DNA of 64,000 bases from an uncultured Eubacterium sp. (GCA_900539325.1 UQCC01000008.1:1-64000); one strand, 5' to 3'; shown: positions 43,493-53,276, counted from the first letter of the stretch. A program made the numbers and translations. Notes: a model not told the origin generated them from the sequence alone.

Positions 43493-44661
43493 TGACTAAA
43501 GAACAGGATTTTATGCTTCGGTGCCTCAGGGCATATTTTGAAAATAACAAAGTAAATACCGAAATTAATGTTGACCTCAATAACTTTTATGAGCTTTGTA
43601 ACGCTCATAATTTGGCTCCTGTCGTCTTTTCTGTGATTAAAGACAATAATTCCTTAAAAGAAAACAAAACGGCTTATGAGGCTTTTAAAGACGCCTTTTA
43701 CGACGGAATTGTCAACTACGATATGCAAAAGGCAGTTATTGATGAGATTGACGAACTGCTGACGGCAAACGAAATTGAACACATCTTTTTCAAAGGTGCT
43801 CAACTGAAAGAACTTTATCCCACTCCCGAACTTCGGCTTATGGGTGACATTGATGTGCTGATTAGGCTTGACGACAGACCAAAGGCAAAACAGCTTTTTA
43901 TAGGCAATGGCTTTAAACTGACCGAGGACAACGGCCCCGTTTACAACTATCACAAGGGTGATGTTTTGGTTGAATGTCACACAAAAATTGTCAGCGGTAA
44001 GGTCGGCAATGCAGATGCCGAAACCTACTTTGCTAACGCAATAAATCACGCAAATTTTGACGGATTTTGCGGTGAACTTGAACCTGAATACAATCTTCTG
44101 TATCTGCTGACCCATATTGCGCACCACTTTTGGTTTTACGGTGCAGGGGTTAAGATGATACTCGACCTGGCAGTGTTCATCAAACATTTTTCGCCCGATA
44201 TTGACAGAGTTGTAAGCAAAGCGGACGAGCTTAACTTAAAACGCTTTTCGCAAATTATTTTTTCAATCTGTTATGATTGGTTCGGTGTCGGCAAAAAATA
44301 CATCGATGATACCGACAGCACAAAGAAATTTTTGCTCGGCTTCGGTGCATTCGGCAATATCAACCGCAACAAGGCAGTTGTGGTTAAGCGTAAAGCAATC
44401 GAGGACGGCCACAACAGCAATTTTATGACAAAGCTGGCTCTTCTCTTTCCGTCATACAAAAAAATGAAAAACATACCGTATGTCAAGTTCATAGACGGCA
44501 GACCGTATCTGTTGCCGTTTTGCTGGATATACAGAATTATATACAACTTTAAAAACAAAAAAGACTTTGTAAAAGAAGCAACCTTTGACCTTGCAAGTGA
44601 TGAAACAAGGGCAGAGGCACAAAAGGAATTTGAATACTTTGAGGAGATAGGACTGTTATGA
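43492..44661 (+). CDS. Nucleotidyltransferase-fold family protein
   Basis: A 389-residue protein. FFKGAQLKELYP and LRLMGDIDVLI (about 100-125) match the G-x-D-x-D/V pattern of the NTP_transf_5 group, and YLLTHIAHHFW is a typical downstream segment. This group occurs in many surface-polysaccharide and uncharacterised loci; the molecular activity is unproven. The start is ATG 43492, overlapping the previous stop; a TTG one codon upstream is the alternative. It overlaps the next gene by 4 bp (ATGA). Confidence 0.8.
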   Translation: MTKEQDFMLRCLRAYFENNKVNTEINVDLNNFYELCNAHNLAPVVFSVIKDNNSLKENKTAYEAFKDAFYDGIVNYDMQKAVIDEIDELLTANEIEHIFFKGAQLKELYPTPELRLMGDIDVLIRLDDRPKAKQLFIGNGFKLTEDNGPVYNYHKGDVLVECHTKIVSGKVGNADAETYFANAINHANFDGFCGELEPEYNLLYLLTHIAHHFWFYGAGVKMILDLAVFIKHFSPDIDRVVSKADELNLKRFSQIIFSICYDWFGVGKKYIDDTDSTKKFLLGFGAFGNINRNKAVVVKRKAIEDGHNSNFMTKLALLFPSYKKMKNIPYVKFIDGRPYLLPFCWIYRIIYNFKNKKDFVKEATFDLASDETRAEAQKEFEYFEEIGLL

Positions 44662-46373
44662 TATTCCTTATTATTTTAATCGTATTAATCGCAATAGCCG
44701 TTGTGCTGTTTGTTACATGGTTTTTGTCAACAAAGGCAGACGGCAACTGTCCGCTTTGTGCAATGAAGGCTTTTCCACCGTCAAAAATAACCATTGACTA
44801 CAAAAAGGACGAGGACTACAACGGCGGCAGCAAAACCCCGATTATGGGTTGGTCAAGCTGGAACTCACTGCGTAATCATATTGATGAGGACACTATTCTT
44901 GATATGGCAAAGGCTATGGTTGACACGGGTCTTGCCGACGCAGGATACAAATATGTCAACATTGACGACTGCTGGCAAAGCTCCATGAGAGATGAAAACG
45001 GAATGCTTCAGGGCGACCTTGAGTCTTTTCCGAGCGGTATGGCTCAGGTTGGCAGAAAAATCAATCAGCTTGGTCTTAAGATGGGTCTTTACACATCAAA
45101 CGGCACCCTCACCTGTGAGGATTTGCCGGCTTCTCTCGGCAATGAAGAAATCGACGCAAAAACATTTGCTTCCTGGGGTGTTGAATTTTTCAAATATGAT
45201 TTTTGCCACCACAAATATATCAGCGGTAAAACTCCGATTATCGAATATGTGGGAATCAGCCGCAAGGGCGAAAGAGAATTTGTTAAACTTACGCCCGACC
45301 GTGCAAAATACACAGGCAGAGCAAAGGCAATCAAGGTTGACGAATTGGCTACCAAAAAGGGCATTGCATTTTTAAATCACGGTGCAGGCACCGCCCAATT
45401 CAAAGTTGATGTTGCACAGGGCGGAGAATATGTTTTCACCATCCACTACAAAAAACTTGCAAGCAAAAAAGAAACTTATCTTCAAATCAATGTCAACGGC
45501 AACACAAACGAAGTGTTCTTCCCGCCAAGCGTGGCATTCACTCCCGATGCAAGACTTCAAACAATCATCAAACTTTCGGCAGGCGAAAACATCATCAGAC
45601 TTCAAAACCCTGTTGTCACCCGTGCCGACTCGTCATACATTCAATACAGACGAATGGGCAAAGCACTTGAGGACGCTTCGCACGCTTGGTCAATGTATTC
45701 GGGTGAACCGCAAAAGCCTATCACCTATTCCCTGTGCGAATGGGGCACAAATCACCCGTGGACTTGGGGTGCAAAGGCAGGCAATATGTGGCGTACAACC
45801 CACGATATTATGCCAAAATGGTTCAGCATTGTTTGGATATACAACCGTACCGTCAATATGTACAAAAGTGCTTCTCCGGGGCATATAAACGACCCCGATA
45901 TGCTTGAAGTCGGCAACGGCAAGCTCACTATTGAGGAAAACCGTGCTCACTTTACACTTTGGTGTATGATGGCTGCTCCGCTTGTTTTGGGCAATGATTT
46001 GAGAGAACTCCAAAACGGCTCAAAAAAGAGCGATGCCATTCTCAAAATCATTACAAACGAAAATCTTATCCGTATTGACCAAGACACTCTTGTTAAACCG
46101 GCAAAGCGTATCGGCAAAAAAGGCAGTATCGATATTCTTGCCCGTCCGCTTTCAAACGGCGATGTTGCCATTTGCTTCTTCAACAAAGGCGGCAGCAAAA
46201 AAGAGATTGAATTTGACCTTGCAACGCTCAAGGATGAAAAGTATCTCGGTATTTCCCGCACAAGCAATGCACAAATCAAGAATTTGTGGAGCGAGGAAAT
46301 CTTCCATTCCGACACAATCAAAACAGCCGTTGCATCGCACGATGTAAAAGTTTTCAGAATATCAAATCTCTAA
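44658..46373 (+). CDS. Membrane-anchored GH27 glycosidase (alpha-galactosidase-like) with inserted domain
   Basis: A 571-residue protein. An N-terminal transmembrane anchor (2-25) is followed by a GH27-type TIM barrel. PIMGWSSWNSL (61-71) and YKYVNIDDCWQ (97-107) mark the barrel, with nucleophile D181 in FFKYDFCHH. The acid/base Asp is in NDPDML (D412/D414), and SLCEWGTNHPW and MWRTTHDI are also typical. Between strand 4 and the QYRRMGKAL helix, residues about 188-328 are an extra beta-rich, carbohydrate-binding-like domain. A C-terminal beta domain (about 480-571) is usual. It likely releases terminal alpha-galactose or alpha-GalNAc at the cell surface. It overlaps the preceding gene by 4 bp. 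Confidence 0.88.
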   Translation: MIFLIILIVLIAIAVVLFVTWFLSTKADGNCPLCAMKAFPPSKITIDYKKDEDYNGGSKTPIMGWSSWNSLRNHIDEDTILDMAKAMVDTGLADAGYKYVNIDDCWQSSMRDENGMLQGDLESFPSGMAQVGRKINQLGLKMGLYTSNGTLTCEDLPASLGNEEIDAKTFASWGVEFFKYDFCHHKYISGKTPIIEYVGISRKGEREFVKLTPDRAKYTGRAKAIKVDELATKKGIAFLNHGAGTAQFKVDVAQGGEYVFTIHYKKLASKKETYLQINVNGNTNEVFFPPSVAFTPDARLQTIIKLSAGENIIRLQNPVVTRADSSYIQYRRMGKALEDASHAWSMYSGEPQKPITYSLCEWGTNHPWTWGAKAGNMWRTTHDIMPKWFSIVWIYNRTVNMYKSASPGHINDPDMLEVGNGKLTIEENRAHFTLWCMMAAPLVLGNDLRELQNGSKKSDAILKIITNENLIRIDQDTLVKPAKRIGKKGSIDILARPLSNGDVAICFFNKGGSKKEIEFDLATLKDEKYLGISRTSNAQIKNLWSEEIFHSDTIKTAVASHDVKVFRISNL

Positions 46374-46383
46374 AATTAACGAC

Positions 46384-46423
46384 AAAAAAAGCGACCCTCG
46401 AATTATTCGAGAGTCGCTTTTTT
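46384..46423. terminator. Bidirectional terminator between GH27 and the YczE-like gene
   Basis: AAAAAAAGCGAC with CTCGA (left arm) pairs with TCGAG and GTCGCTTTTTT (right arm), with one C-A mismatch. It is flanked by A/T tracts on both sides. Confidence 0.88.
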
Positions 46424-46520
46424 ATGCTTATAACAAGCATTTGGAGTAAATTTATATAAAATCTAAAAGGGGCTATATTAAAAAGGTTGACGAAATTAAT
46501 CGAAAGCCTTTGTTGCGAAG

Positions 46521-47375
46521 TTAATTTTTTATATCTTTTATCTCTCCCTCGGTAATAACCAAACAATCGGGAGAATCTATGTTAAGCTCTGCCGGATTAT
46601 AATCGGCAGGAACTCTGTTTTTAGCCATTGCACCTTTTATCATAAAAAATGCAATATCACGACTTATTCCGGCATAATCAACATCCAAAATCTTGGATGT
46701 GATATGCTTAGAAAAGAAATTAACAAGCGGACCCATCATAAAGGCTGTGATAATTGTACCTATTCCGATATTTTTAACACCCGAAATATCGCCTTTAAGC
46801 AGCGAAGTCAAACCTCCGCTTACCACGAGTCCTATAATAATAACGGTAATATCGGTCATGACCCTCAGCCATTTGTAATGTATATGAGTAAATTGGCTAA
46901 GCATAAAACTGAGTGAATCATACGGACCGACGCCGATATTTGAAACAAAAAACAGAGAGCAGGAAAAGCACAGAACAATAATACCTGCCGCAAGTAGGCA
47001 TATGCGAACCGCAAGACTGTTGCTGATATGAGGAGCAATAAGACCGCTGAAAAATTCGCAAGTGTAACCGACGCCAACCATATTTATCACCGTACCCACG
47101 CCGATAAGTCCTCTGTGAGCAACTATCACGACAACTACAATGATAACGGCATTGACAATCAGCTGATATGTTCCGTAACCGATTCCCAAGGTGGAGGAAA
47201 TATTCATGTTCATTGATGTAAAGGGGTCAACACCAAATCCCGAAACATTGAAAAGTGCAATTCCAAAGCCCATCACGATAATGGAAATTACCGTCATAAC
47301 TACTCGCTTCACCATATTATGCTGAGCGAACATATCTTTGATGTAGCCATATGCTTCCTTTTCAAATTTCTTCAT
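46521..47375 (-). CDS. YczE-like integral membrane protein
   Basis: A 284-residue protein with five to six hydrophobic segments. GFGIALFNVSGFGVDPFTSMN and the second-half equivalent FFVSNIGVGPYDSLSFML form an internal repeat typical of the YczE/YitT-like membrane family (COG2364). The function is not established. A C-terminal cytosolic tail of about 75 residues ends SPDCLVITEGEIKDI. A clear promoter lies at 47442-47469. The gene appears monocistronic. Confidence 0.8.
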   Translation of the reverse strand: MKKFEKEAYGYIKDMFAQHNMVKRVVMTVISIIVMGFGIALFNVSGFGVDPFTSMNMNISSTLGIGYGTYQLIVNAVIIVVVVIVAHRGLIGVGTVINMVGVGYTCEFFSGLIAPHISNSLAVRICLLAAGIIVLCFSCSLFFVSNIGVGPYDSLSFMLSQFTHIHYKWLRVMTDITVIIIGLVVSGGLTSLLKGDISGVKNIGIGTIITAFMMGPLVNFFSKHITSKILDVDYAGISRDIAFFMIKGAMAKNRVPADYNPAELNIDSPDCLVITEGEIKDIKN

Positions 47376-47441
47376 AGAATACGCCTCGTAATCTTGACAA
47401 ATCTAATTCATTTGCCTTACTTTCCTCTCTCTTGCACCCTA

Positions 47442-47469
47442 TTATAATCACCTTTTCAAAAAATGCAAG
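47442..47469 (-). promoter_or_regulatory. Promoter of the YczE-like gene
   Basis: Minus-strand TTGCAT (47464-47469), a 16-bp spacer and TATAAT (47442-47447), 67 bp upstream of the ATG at 47375. Confidence 0.75.
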
Positions 47470-47544
47470 GGTATTTTGCTATATTCTATGTGTTGGATAG
47501 TATACACAAAGTTTGCAAAAGATTTTTGTGCAAATTGCACAAAA

Positions 47545-48081
47545 CTATTCCATCTGTTTTCCGAGAAAAGAAGCAGCCACCTGAACAAGCTTGATGTCTG
47601 CCTCGCTCGGCAAAGTGCCTTTTCCGTCATCAAACACAGCCACGGCACCGCTGACATCACCGCCGTAAATGATTGGATAAACTATCTGTGCCTGACGGTC
47701 AAAGCCCTCAATGGCATTCATAGACGGCACCTTGTCGGTTTTGATGTGGATTTGACGATTTTCCATAAGCTCCTCAAGGCTTTTGCTGACTCTGCGTTCA
47801 AGCACTTCACGCTTGCTGATACCCGAAGCCGCAACAACATGGTCGTTGTCCGTAATTGCAACGGGCATACCTGCGTCCTTGTGCAAAACTTCCGCATACT
47901 GCTCCGCAAAATTTGAAAGTTCCCCAATCGGCGAATATTTCTTAAATATAACCTCGCCCTCACTGTCCGTGTAAATCTCCAGCGGGTCACCCTCTTTAAT
48001 TCTGAACGAACGGCGGATTTCCTTTGGGATGACAATCCTGCCCAAATCGTCAATTCTTCTGACAATGCCTGTTGCTTTCAT
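47545..48081 (-). CDS. spoVT: Stage V sporulation protein T (AbrB-family regulator)
   Basis: A 178-residue protein. The N-terminal AbrB-type swapped-hairpin DNA-binding domain reads MKATGIVRRIDDLGRIVIPK, then RRSFRIKEGDPLEIY. A GAF-like domain (about 55-178) has AITDNDHVVAASG. This is the standard SpoVT layout and length. It regulates sigma-G forespore genes in spore-formers. The start is ATG 48081; GGAGAG precedes it, and the upstream extension is non-coding. Confidence 0.95.
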   Translation of the reverse strand: MKATGIVRRIDDLGRIVIPKEIRRSFRIKEGDPLEIYTDSEGEVIFKKYSPIGELSNFAEQYAEVLHKDAGMPVAITDNDHVVAASGISKREVLERRVSKSLEELMENRQIHIKTDKVPSMNAIEGFDRQAQIVYPIIYGGDVSGAVAVFDDGKGTLPSEADIKLVQVAASFLGKQME

Positions 48082-48397
48082 TTTGTATCTCTCCAATTCT
48101 TTTTCATTTGTTACTGTAATATTTTGCACAGCAAATCGGAATTAATACCAAATAAAAATTCAATTTTTCTGCTTTTCATTTTTCATAATTAAACCAACAA
48201 GGCTCATCATGTAAATCAAATTCATAGTATGAATCAAACAATTTTTTTGCCGATTGAGTCAATTCGCTTAATACAGCATTCTGTTCATTTCTTTTTTGAT
48301 TCTTTGACTGACATCGGCAAGAACATACAAAAAAAGACCGTGACAAATTGCTAAAATGCACTGCGTCACAGCCTTTTTAAACTTTATTAATTGCGAA
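48082..48397. other. Intergenic region between spoVT and the AIM24-like gene
   Basis: The only clear element is the terminator hairpin at 48329-48378. Minus-strand fragments ending CWFNYEK in one frame and QRIKKEMNRMLY in another could be a decayed small gene. Neither has a start with a ribosome-binding site. Confidence 0.4.
48329..48378. terminator. Terminator of the AIM24-like gene
   Basis: AAAAAG and GTGAC (left arm) pair with GTCAC and CTTTTT (right arm), with an inner GC/GC pair in the loop. It works in either direction and lies directly after the stop at 48398 on the minus strand. Confidence 0.75.
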
Positions 48398-49081
48398 TTA
48401 ATTTGATGATTGCGTAGGAATATACGGTGCGATAGCCTCTGCAAGTTTAACGGTAGGTATCGTTTGAAGAACAACCTTGCCAGGACCCGTTACAACCGTA
48501 TTGAAAAGGCCCTCGCCGCCGAAAAGAATATTTTTTGCACCCTTAACGGTTTGAATATCCATTGAGCACGAGCCGGACATCATAACAACATGCCCCGTAT
48601 CAACAACAATCTGCTGACCCGCTGCAAGTTCATATTCAACAGCTGAGCCGTCAATCTCAATAAATGCAATGCCGTTGCCCGAAAGTTTTTGCATAATAAA
48701 ACCTTCGCCGCCGAAAAATCCCGAGCCTAATTTCTTTTGAAAAAAGACAGAAAGGTCAACACCCGTCGTTGAAGCAAGAAATGCACTTTTTTGCACAATA
48801 TAATCACTGTTTGGTGAAACTTCCAATGCCAAAATATCACCGGGGAAAGAACTTGCAAACGCAATTTCGCCGTTGCCGCCCTCTGCCGTATATTTGTTTT
48901 GGAATATTCTTTCGCCGGAGAACATTCTGCCGAGAATTTTGCTCATTCCGCCGCCTATGGTTTCCATCTTCATATTAGGCGACATCCAGCTCATTCCGCC
49001 ACCCTCGGTAATCATTGTTTCGCCTGCGTCAAGTTGACAAACGGCAACCGGAAAGCTTCCGCCCTTAATTTCGTATTTCAT
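48398..49081 (-). CDS. AIM24 / TIGR00266 family protein
   Basis: A 227-residue protein of beta-strand character, rich in glycine. MITEGGGMSWMSPNMKMET, GGGMSKILGRMFSGE and FGGEGFIMQKLSGNG are hallmarks of the AIM24-like family. No enzymatic function is established for bacterial members. AGGAGGT lies before the ATG. It appears monocistronic. Confidence 0.9.
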   Translation of the reverse strand: MKYEIKGGSFPVAVCQLDAGETMITEGGGMSWMSPNMKMETIGGGMSKILGRMFSGERIFQNKYTAEGGNGEIAFASSFPGDILALEVSPNSDYIVQKSAFLASTTGVDLSVFFQKKLGSGFFGGEGFIMQKLSGNGIAFIEIDGSAVEYELAAGQQIVVDTGHVVMMSGSCSMDIQTVKGAKNILFGGEGLFNTVVTGPGKVVLQTIPTVKLAEAIAPYIPTQSSN

Positions 49082-49197
49082 ATAGGACCTCCTTTTTATT
49101 TTTATATTCTGTACAATTATACATTATCATATAATCACACAAAAAACAATTATCGTTATTTCTATATTTACCTATTGATTTTTGTGCAAAACATAAA

Positions 49198-49225
49198 AAG
49201 ACTTCCCTTGTGTATGGGAAGTCTT
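49198..49225 (-). terminator. Terminator of the acyl-CoA ligase gene
   Basis: AAGACTTCCC (49198-49207) pairs with GGGAAGTCTT (49216-49225). The minus strand continues as T-rich sequence. Confidence 0.85.
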
Positions 49226-49232
49226 AATAAAT

Positions 49233-50981
49233 TTATTGCTTGTTTTCTTCAGCTTCTGCTTTTTTCTTTTCTTCGTACTTTGCGGCTTCCTCTTCTTCAA
49301 GAACTCGATATGCAACCTTGCCGACCAAAGTTTTCGGAAGTTCGGTGCGGAACTCGATTTCTCTCGGAACGCCGTAGCGTGAAACATTCTTTTTGCAGTT
49401 TTCGATAATTTCTTCTTTAATCTTATCCGACGGTTCAACGCCCTGACGAAGAACAACAAATGCCTTTACAACATGCATTTTGTATGGGTCCGGAATACCG
49501 ACAGCACAAGAAAGAAGAACATCGGGATGAGCGTCAATTGCATTTTCAACCTGTGACGGATATACATTAATGCCCGAAACAATGATGAGTCGTTTCATTC
49601 TCTGCTTATAATACACAAAACCGTCCTCATCCATATAGCCGAGGTCGCCTGTATGGAGCCACAAATTGCCGTCCTCGTGTCTGCGGAGAGTTGAAGCGGT
49701 TTCCTCTGCGTTGTTGAGATAGCCTTTCATAACCGTAGGACCGCAAATGCAAATTTCGCCCTCTTCGCCGTATGGAAGTTCGGAGTCGTTATTTGGATTT
49801 ACAATAGAATAATATGTATCCGAAAGCGGAATACCGATACTGCCCTCACGGTAAGTATCGTAAGGAGTAAGGCAGGATGCCGTTACGCACTCTGTTGTGC
49901 CGTAGCCCTCTCTGACCTGAATTGTTGCATTGTGCTCTTTAAGGAATTTATCAACTTTCTTTTTAAGTTCAACGGAAAGTGAGTCGCCGCCGCAGAACAT
50001 ACCACGGAGGAACGAAAGATCAAAATCAAATCCCTCACTGCGAAGGAGTGCCTCATAAAGAGTAGGAACACCTACAATAACATTAGGCTTGTATTTCTTT
50101 ACATCTCTTGCATATGTTTTGATTGTAAACTGCGGAATAATAATACATGTTCCGCTTGCCATAAGTGCGGTGTGAATACCTACGCCCAAGCCAAAGCCGT
50201 GGAAAAGCGGCATAACGGAGAACATACGAAGTCCCTCCATTGTAAAGCCGGCATTTGCCGCAACCTGAGCCGCAAGAGCATTCATATTAAGATTTGTAAG
50301 TCGGATACCTTTTGAAGTACCTGTTGTGCCGCCCGAGAACAAAATAACTGCTGTGTCCTCTGCCTTAGGGAATTTATCCGAAAGTTTAACCTTTTTGCCG
50401 CCCGAAATAAAATCGGACCAATCGATAACATTCTTGTTATCCTTTGGAAGCGGAGCAGGCTTTTTCTTGACAGTAAGAGGATAAAGCATATTAAGCGGAA
50501 ACGGAAGCTCATCCTTGATATGAGCAACAACAACCTTAACGGGATGCTTAACCTGCTTGAGTGCCTCAAGCACCTTTTCGTAAAACAAATCAACAACCAA
50601 AACAGCCTTGCTTTGAGTTGAGTTGATATAGAATGCAATTTCACCCACAGCTGAAAGCGGATGAATCATTGCCGGAACGGCACCGATTCTGTTAAGAGCA
50701 TAAAAAGTATCTACGCCCTGCGGAGTGTTAGGCATACAAACGGTGACCATATCGCCCTCGTCAATGCCGATACTTTTATAAGCCTTGCCGAGAACCTCGA
50801 TTTTGTTCAAAAACTGCTTGTAATTTGTCTTTTTGCCCTGGAACTCATACGCAACGCTGTTCATCTTTTTTTTGGTAATTGCGGACTCTCTTACCGCCTC
50901 ATACATTGAACCCTTAGGATAATCAAGATGAGCAGGCATATCGCCGAAATACTTGAGCCACGGTGCTTTAGGTGTATTCAT
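49233..50981 (-). CDS. Acyl-CoA synthetase (AMP-forming ligase)
   Basis: A 582-residue adenylate-forming enzyme. It has the phosphate-binding motif ILFSGGTTGTSKGIRLTN (about 213-230), GYGTTECVTASC (about 365) and LHTGDLGYMDEDG with KQRMKRLIIVSGINVYPSQVE (hinge and A8). The C-terminal lysine segment is PKTLVGKVAYR. It activates a fatty or other carboxylic acid to its CoA ester. A charged, Lys/Glu-rich tail (AAKYEEKKKAEAEENKQ) is an extension. The substrate is not deducible. The gene stands alone between terminators. Confidence 0.92.
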   Translation of the reverse strand: MNTPKAPWLKYFGDMPAHLDYPKGSMYEAVRESAITKKKMNSVAYEFQGKKTNYKQFLNKIEVLGKAYKSIGIDEGDMVTVCMPNTPQGVDTFYALNRIGAVPAMIHPLSAVGEIAFYINSTQSKAVLVVDLFYEKVLEALKQVKHPVKVVVAHIKDELPFPLNMLYPLTVKKKPAPLPKDNKNVIDWSDFISGGKKVKLSDKFPKAEDTAVILFSGGTTGTSKGIRLTNLNMNALAAQVAANAGFTMEGLRMFSVMPLFHGFGLGVGIHTALMASGTCIIIPQFTIKTYARDVKKYKPNVIVGVPTLYEALLRSEGFDFDLSFLRGMFCGGDSLSVELKKKVDKFLKEHNATIQVREGYGTTECVTASCLTPYDTYREGSIGIPLSDTYYSIVNPNNDSELPYGEEGEICICGPTVMKGYLNNAEETASTLRRHEDGNLWLHTGDLGYMDEDGFVYYKQRMKRLIIVSGINVYPSQVENAIDAHPDVLLSCAVGIPDPYKMHVVKAFVVLRQGVEPSDKIKEEIIENCKKNVSRYGVPREIEFRTELPKTLVGKVAYRVLEEEEAAKYEEKKKAEAEENKQ

Positions 50982-51114
50982 AACAAATCTCCTTAATCTT
51001 TCGATGTATCGGTATTATAACTAATAAAAAAATAAAAATCTACCTTTTTCAAAATTATTAATAGAATTTTTATAATAATTTTATAATTCTATAATTCTTT
51101 ATTTTTTCGTTCGG

Positions 51115-51143
51115 TTGAAAAAATGTTGAATAACTGCTATAAT
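51115..51143 (+). promoter_or_regulatory. Promoter of the CDF transporter gene
   Basis: TTGAAA (51115-51120), a 17-bp spacer and TATAAT (51138-51143), about 41 bp before the ATG at 51184. Confidence 0.8.
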
Positions 51144-51183
51144 CAAATAATATTATCTAATACAATCTGATTAAGGTGATAAG

Positions 51184-52335
51184 ATGACTCGATTTTTAAT
51201 AAATCTCGGAGAGAAGAAAAAATTTGACAGAGAAGCCTTTGCCGTTTTGAGCGGCGGAGTGGGAATATTCTGCAACATACTGCTTGCACTTTTTAAATTT
51301 ATTGTCGGCAAACTGTCAGGCTCAATTTCCATTACGGCAGATGCACTCAACAACCTTTCGGATGTTGCATCAAACGGAGTAACGATAGTGGGTGCAAAGT
51401 TATCCAAAAAGCCGGTTGACAAAGAGCACCCATTCGGTCACGGCAGAATGGAATACATATCCGCCCTTGCCGTTTCGGCTCTTATTCTTATAATGGGTTT
51501 TGAGCTTGCAAAAAGTTCCGTACAAAAAATAATTCATCCCGAAGAACTCAACTTCAGCATTGTTTACATTATTATTCTCGGTGCTTCTATTCTTGTTAAG
51601 CTGTGGATGGCGTATTTTAACAACAAACTTTACAAGCACACCGACAACATCAGCCTCAAAGCCGTTCGACAAGACAGCCTGAACGACTGCATTTCAACAG
51701 GCGCAACGATTATCGCAATCACCGTGTCGCACCTTTTCAAGCTTGCTTGGATAGATGGTGCAATCGGTCTTTGCGTTGCGGTTATCATCCTGCTCGGAGG
51801 CATTGACATAGCAAAAGAAATCATATCTCCCCTGCTCGGTCAACCGCCGAAAAAGGAACTTGTTGACAATATTGAGCGTATTATGCTTGAGCCGGAATAC
51901 ATCCTCGGCGTGCACGATTTGATTGTGCACGACTACGGACCGGGCAGAATTATCGCAAGTGCCCACGCAGAAGTGCCGTCCAACATTGATGTGATGAAGC
52001 TCCACGATGTCATCGACAATGTTGAATCAAAAATCAACAAGGAACTCGGCATAATTATGTGCATACATATGGACCCTATTGTGGTTGACGACAAAGAAGT
52101 TGACCGCTACAAGGCTCTTGCACAAGAAGTTATTACAGATTACGACAGCGAGTTCACCTTCCACGATTTCAGAGTTGTTAAGGGCGAAACACATACAAAC
52201 TTGATTTTTGACTTGATTATTCCGTTTTGCGACGACGACAAAAAAGCACAAATCAGCGCCGACCTCATAAAGAGATTTAAAGAAAAGGATTCGTCGCTTG
52301 AAATTGTGATGGTTATAGAACATTCATTTATATAA
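51184..52335 (+). CDS. Cation diffusion facilitator transporter
   Basis: A 383-residue protein with an N-terminal six-helix membrane domain. It carries the CDF signature ITADALNNLSDVASNGV with metal-site Asp residues and KEHPFGHGRMEY. A cytosolic C-terminal dimer domain (about 205-290) is extended by about 90 residues. It would export divalent metal such as Zn, Mn or Fe. AAGGTGATAAG precedes the ATG. Metal specificity is not clear. Confidence 0.94.
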   Translation: MTRFLINLGEKKKFDREAFAVLSGGVGIFCNILLALFKFIVGKLSGSISITADALNNLSDVASNGVTIVGAKLSKKPVDKEHPFGHGRMEYISALAVSALILIMGFELAKSSVQKIIHPEELNFSIVYIIILGASILVKLWMAYFNNKLYKHTDNISLKAVRQDSLNDCISTGATIIAITVSHLFKLAWIDGAIGLCVAVIILLGGIDIAKEIISPLLGQPPKKELVDNIERIMLEPEYILGVHDLIVHDYGPGRIIASAHAEVPSNIDVMKLHDVIDNVESKINKELGIIMCIHMDPIVVDDKEVDRYKALAQEVITDYDSEFTFHDFRVVKGETHTNLIFDLIIPFCDDDKKAQISADLIKRFKEKDSSLEIVMVIEHSFI

Positions 52336-52387
52336 TGTAGGCTATCAGGGTAATTTTTTTAACCCCATCGATTTTTTGTTACACAAA

Positions 52388-52423
52388 AAAACCGCCTCCC
52401 CTTGATTTAAAACAAGCGGAGGC
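52388..52423 (-). terminator. Terminator of murI
   Basis: GCCTCC (52394-52399) and CTTG pair with CAAG and GGAGGC (ending 52423). The left plus-strand A-tract gives the minus-strand T-tract. Confidence 0.8.
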
Positions 52424-52440
52424 ATAATTCGAGCTGTAAT

Positions 52441-53199
52441 TTATTTTAACAATTCAAAAAATCTTTTTTGCTTTGCAATTCGGGTGGCTTCGTCCGCCGA
52501 ACTGTCAACAAATTCAACTGTTCCGAGTGTTTGCGAGGACGACAAAAGGTCGTTTTTCTCAAGCACTCTTTTTAATTGCTTTGACACTCCGACAGAACCG
52601 TCAAAGAATTTTACATCACCCAAAACGGCACTGATTTCGTCTTTAATAAGCGGATAGTGGGTGCAACCGAGCACCACATTGTCAACCAAGCCGACATATT
52701 CGGCAAGATTTTCAAACAGATACTTTTTTATTTCCGCCCTATCGCCTTTTTCGATTATATCGGCAAGGCCCACGCACGGCATAAGTGCGGTGTTTTCGTT
52801 GTAATATTTATAAAAAAGCTTGTGGAATTTTTCACTCTCGATAGTGCCCTTTGTAGCCATAACAAGAGTTGCACCGTCGGGATTATTATCGTGCACCATT
52901 TTATACGCAGGCTCAATCGCTACAATCGGAAAATCATACTTTTCTCTCAAAAAACCTGCCGCTTTTGCCGAAGCGGTGTTGCACGCAAGCACAACAGCCT
53001 TACAATTTTTTTGAATCATAAGCTGCACAATCTCATCGCATCTTGCAATAACCTCCTCATCGGTTTTGTCACCGTAAGGATTATGTGCGCTGTCGCTGAA
53101 AAAGAAATAGTTTTCGTTTGGCAAAAGCTTAACCGTTTTTCTCAAAACGGTTACTCCGCCTATGCCGGAGTCCAAATATCCGATTGGATTGTCGTTCAT
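52441..53199 (-). CDS. murI: Glutamate racemase
   Basis: A 252-residue protein. It makes D-glutamate for peptidoglycan. PIGYLDSGIGGVTVL at the N-terminus, SDSAHNPYGDK, the first catalytic Cys in LACNTASAKA (about 73) and the second in LGCTHYPLIKDE (about 180) are all present. It is a cytosolic, cofactor-free two-cysteine racemase. It stands alone, divergent from the putP-like gene. Confidence 0.96.
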   Translation of the reverse strand: MNDNPIGYLDSGIGGVTVLRKTVKLLPNENYFFFSDSAHNPYGDKTDEEVIARCDEIVQLMIQKNCKAVVLACNTASAKAAGFLREKYDFPIVAIEPAYKMVHDNNPDGATLVMATKGTIESEKFHKLFYKYYNENTALMPCVGLADIIEKGDRAEIKKYLFENLAEYVGLVDNVVLGCTHYPLIKDEISAVLGDVKFFDGSVGVSKQLKRVLEKNDLLSSSQTLGTVEFVDSSADEATRIAKQKRFFELLK

Positions 53200-53276
53200 T
53201 TTGATACCTTCTTTGTATTAATTCAACCGAAATTTATAATATCACAATGCCCGATATTTTTCAATGTGCAAAACAT

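Noticed and set aside
48176..48361. A minus-strand 61-codon frame ending CWFNYEK
   Set aside because: Its ATG lies inside the terminator hairpin of the upstream AIM24-like gene, there is no ribosome-binding site, and a competing frame overlaps it. At most it is a decayed remnant.
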